64,000 bases of DNA from Parapedobacter lycopersici. Lineage in GTDB: Bacteria > Bacteroidota > Bacteroidia > Sphingobacteriales > Sphingobacteriaceae. Below are positions 62,450 to 64,000 of the stretch, piece by piece. The position numbers and the translations under genes were made by a program. Position 1 is the stretch's first letter, and every line of letters starts with the position of its first letter. Under the pieces are notes generated by a model, which saw nothing but the letters and a program-made list of their open reading frames with translations, was not told where the DNA came from and ran no database searches. The stretch lies in the NCBI RefSeq assembly GCF_024643285.1, contig NZ_JAMSLW010000001.1, positions 803,239 to 867,238 on the forward strand, given 5' to 3'.

Positions 62450-64000
62450 ATGAGTAATACCCCGCTACCCATCCCGCGCAAAAATATCCTGATCACGGCT
62501 GCCGTTGCGGCGGTGGTCATCGCGGCGGCCATCTTTGCGATATGGAAATACGGCCAGGCCGATACGGTAAACGCCGGCAATACGGCCTTTGCCCAATACA
62601 TTGAAGGGTACACTACCGGGGTGATCTCCCGCGAAGGTACGGTGCGGGTACGGCTGGCCACACAGGTCAGCACACTGCACCAGCCCAACCAGGAGGAAAG
62701 CCGTAAACTTTTCAACCTGAGCCCTTCGGTCAAGGGCAAAACGTACTGGATAGATGCACGCACCGTTGAATTCCGGCCGGACAAGCCGTTCGAACCCGGA
62801 GAGACGTACGTCGCGACCTTCCAGTTGGACCAGGTGGCCGATGTCAGCGATGCGCTTAAGCAGTTTACGTTTGATTTTAAGATCATTGCACCATCCTACC
62901 GCGTCGAATTCGACGGCCTGAAAGCACAGACCGGCAACTCGACCGACCGGATGAAATTTACGGGAACAGTACTGCTTGCGGATGTGGAGGAACCGGCAGC
63001 GGTCGAGAAAATCGTAAACGCAACCTATGGAGGCAAAGCAACGGCCATCAGCTGGCAGCACCAGCCCGGGTCGCGTACCGCGACATTCACGATTGATTCC
63101 CTTGCCCGCGGCAAACAGGCCACCAAGCTGACGCTGGCAATCGACGGCCGGCCGATAAGGTCAGAAAAGCAAAGCAAAAAGGAAATTGAAGTACCCCGGC
63201 TGGGCGATTTCAAGGTACTGGATGTCCGTGCCGTGCACGAGCCTGAACAGTATGTATTGGTCCAATTTTCCGATCCCCTGCTGGTTGCCCAGAACCTCGA
63301 CGGCCTCATCCAGATCAGTGAAACGAATGACACCCGCTATACCATTGACGGCAGTGAGGTAAAAGTATATGCGCCTGATTTACTGGAAGGCAGTTATTCC
63401 ATTGCCATCAACGAAGGGGTGGAAAACATCAATTCCCAGAAAATCAGCACGGCTTATGCGGCCAACGTAAATTTCGAGAACAGGCTGCCCGCGGTAAGCA
63501 TACCGGGTATGGGTACCATACTGCCGGGCTCCGACCGCCTGACCATGCCCTTTGAAGCAGTCAACCTGCGGGCGGTGGACGTAACCATTGTCAAAATCTT
63601 TGAAAACAACGTGCCGCAGTATTTCCAAAACACCTACGACAGCAAATACGAATTACGCAGGGTCGCCAAACCCGTGGTACAGACAACCATCGCACTTGAC
63701 ACCGACAAGAGTGTCAACCTGCGGCGCAAAAACCGGTTTTCTCTGGATATCGATCACCTCCTTAAAACGGAACCGGGAGCTATCTACCGGGTGCTTATCG
63801 GTTTCAGGCAAAGCTATTCCGTCTATCCCTGCAGCGATCAGGATATGGAGGCTATCCGGGAGGCAGAGGAAGCGTATCAGGGCAGCTATTATGCCGATAA
63901 TATTGATGAAGACGACGAATTCTGGGCACGCTATAACAGCTATTATCCATACGATTACGATTGGGATGAACGCGACAACCCCTGCCACAGCTCCTATTAT
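62450..64000 (+). CDS. Alpha-2-macroglobulin family protein (5' part, cut by window end)
   Basis: 517 codons are present and the frame stays open to the window edge. Residues 1-12 are cytoplasmic, then one membrane helix (ILITAAVAAVVIAAAIFA) anchors it; no lipobox is present, unlike many bacterial homologues, which are lipoproteins. Beta-sandwich MG-type domains follow, and near 490 there is a Tyr/Asp-rich stretch ending in RDNPC, a feature of Bacteroidota homologues. Full-length proteins exceed 1500 residues and trap proteases in the periplasm; a thioester motif would lie beyond the window. Start ATG at 62450. Confidence 0.85.
   Translation, partial: MSNTPLPIPRKNILITAAVAAVVIAAAIFAIWKYGQADTVNAGNTAFAQYIEGYTTGVISREGTVRVRLATQVSTLHQPNQEESRKLFNLSPSVKGKTYWIDARTVEFRPDKPFEPGETYVATFQLDQVADVSDALKQFTFDFKIIAPSYRVEFDGLKAQTGNSTDRMKFTGTVLLADVEEPAAVEKIVNATYGGKATAISWQHQPGSRTATFTIDSLARGKQATKLTLAIDGRPIRSEKQSKKEIEVPRLGDFKVLDVRAVHEPEQYVLVQFSDPLLVAQNLDGLIQISETNDTRYTIDGSEVKVYAPDLLEGSYSIAINEGVENINSQKISTAYAANVNFENRLPAVSIPGMGTILPGSDRLTMPFEAVNLRAVDVTIVKIFENNVPQYFQNTYDSKYELRRVAKPVVQTTIALDTDKSVNLRRKNRFSLDIDHLLKTEPGAIYRVLIGFRQSYSVYPCSDQDMEAIREAEEAYQGSYYADNIDEDDEFWARYNSYYPYDYDWDERDNPCHSSYY

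Overview
The window looks like chromosomal DNA of a Bacteroidota bacterium, most likely a Sphingobacteriaceae member with mid-range GC (a Parapedobacter- or Pedobacter-like organism; the genus is a guess). The signs are: a PorP/SprF protein beside a secreted protein with a gliding-motility (CHU_C) C-terminus, two TonB-dependent receptors, a carboxypeptidase-regulatory-domain receptor, Bacteroidota-type lipoproteins, a short-LID adenylate kinase, DUF4286 and DUF983 proteins, and many promoters with the Bacteroidota -7 box TAnnTTTG instead of a sigma-70 -10 box. Coding density is very high, convergent genes are almost touching, and no insertion sequence, prophage or CRISPR array was seen.

Layout. 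0.2-5 kb: Lrp regulator and EamA exporter, a 5'-nucleotidase split over two overlapping genes, an MFS transporter. 4.9-10.2 kb: recR-SDR on the minus strand, an intergenic 11-bp tandem repeat array, a LOG-family protein and clpB. 10.4-17.4 kb: an all-in-one hybrid histidine kinase, mazG, a fatty acid desaturase, and a trpS - deoxynucleoside kinase - kdsB run. 17.5-21.6 kb: porP/sprF-like gene and a 1042-residue secreted beta-helix protein. 21.7-28 kb: FKBP isomerase - aldo/keto reductase - secreted sugar isomerase operon, an FSR-type MFS pump, and a glycosyltransferase overlapping a GH1 beta-glucosidase. 28-34 kb: zinc-dependent phospholipase C-like protein, collagen-like lipoprotein, MocR regulator divergent from a TonB receptor, aquaporin. 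34.4-41.4 kb: TonB receptor and beta-helix lipoprotein, divergent from an ABC ATPase, permease and DUF3299-like protein; this resembles a metal (zinc) uptake locus. 41.4-45.8 kb: dedA - ppa - corC-like - rsmE, HIT protein, greA. 45.9-50.2 kb: S9 peptidase-like lipoprotein, sensor kinase and response regulator in one operon. 50.4-57.2 kb: DUF4286-rfbC, DUF983 pair, RluA-type synthase, and usp-prpB-prpC-prpD (2-methylcitrate cycle). 57.4-64 kb: panB, adk-obg, tRNA-Arg(ACG), alpha/beta hydrolase, a small protein, a PchR-like AraC regulator and the start of an alpha-2-macroglobulin gene cut by the window end.

The most interesting points are (1) the S9 lipoprotein, whose expected catalytic Ser and His positions carry Gly and Arg while it heads an operon with a two-component system, suggesting a dead peptidase used as a sensor partner; (2) the divergent receptor/lipoprotein and ABC/DUF3299 cluster, with a His- and acid-rich loop in the permease; (3) the 5 x 11-bp tandem array bounded by inverted repeats; and (4) -7 boxes placed only 4-8 bases before start codons, which implies leaderless mRNAs. 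All functional calls rest on reading the sequence and on family knowledge; no search was run.
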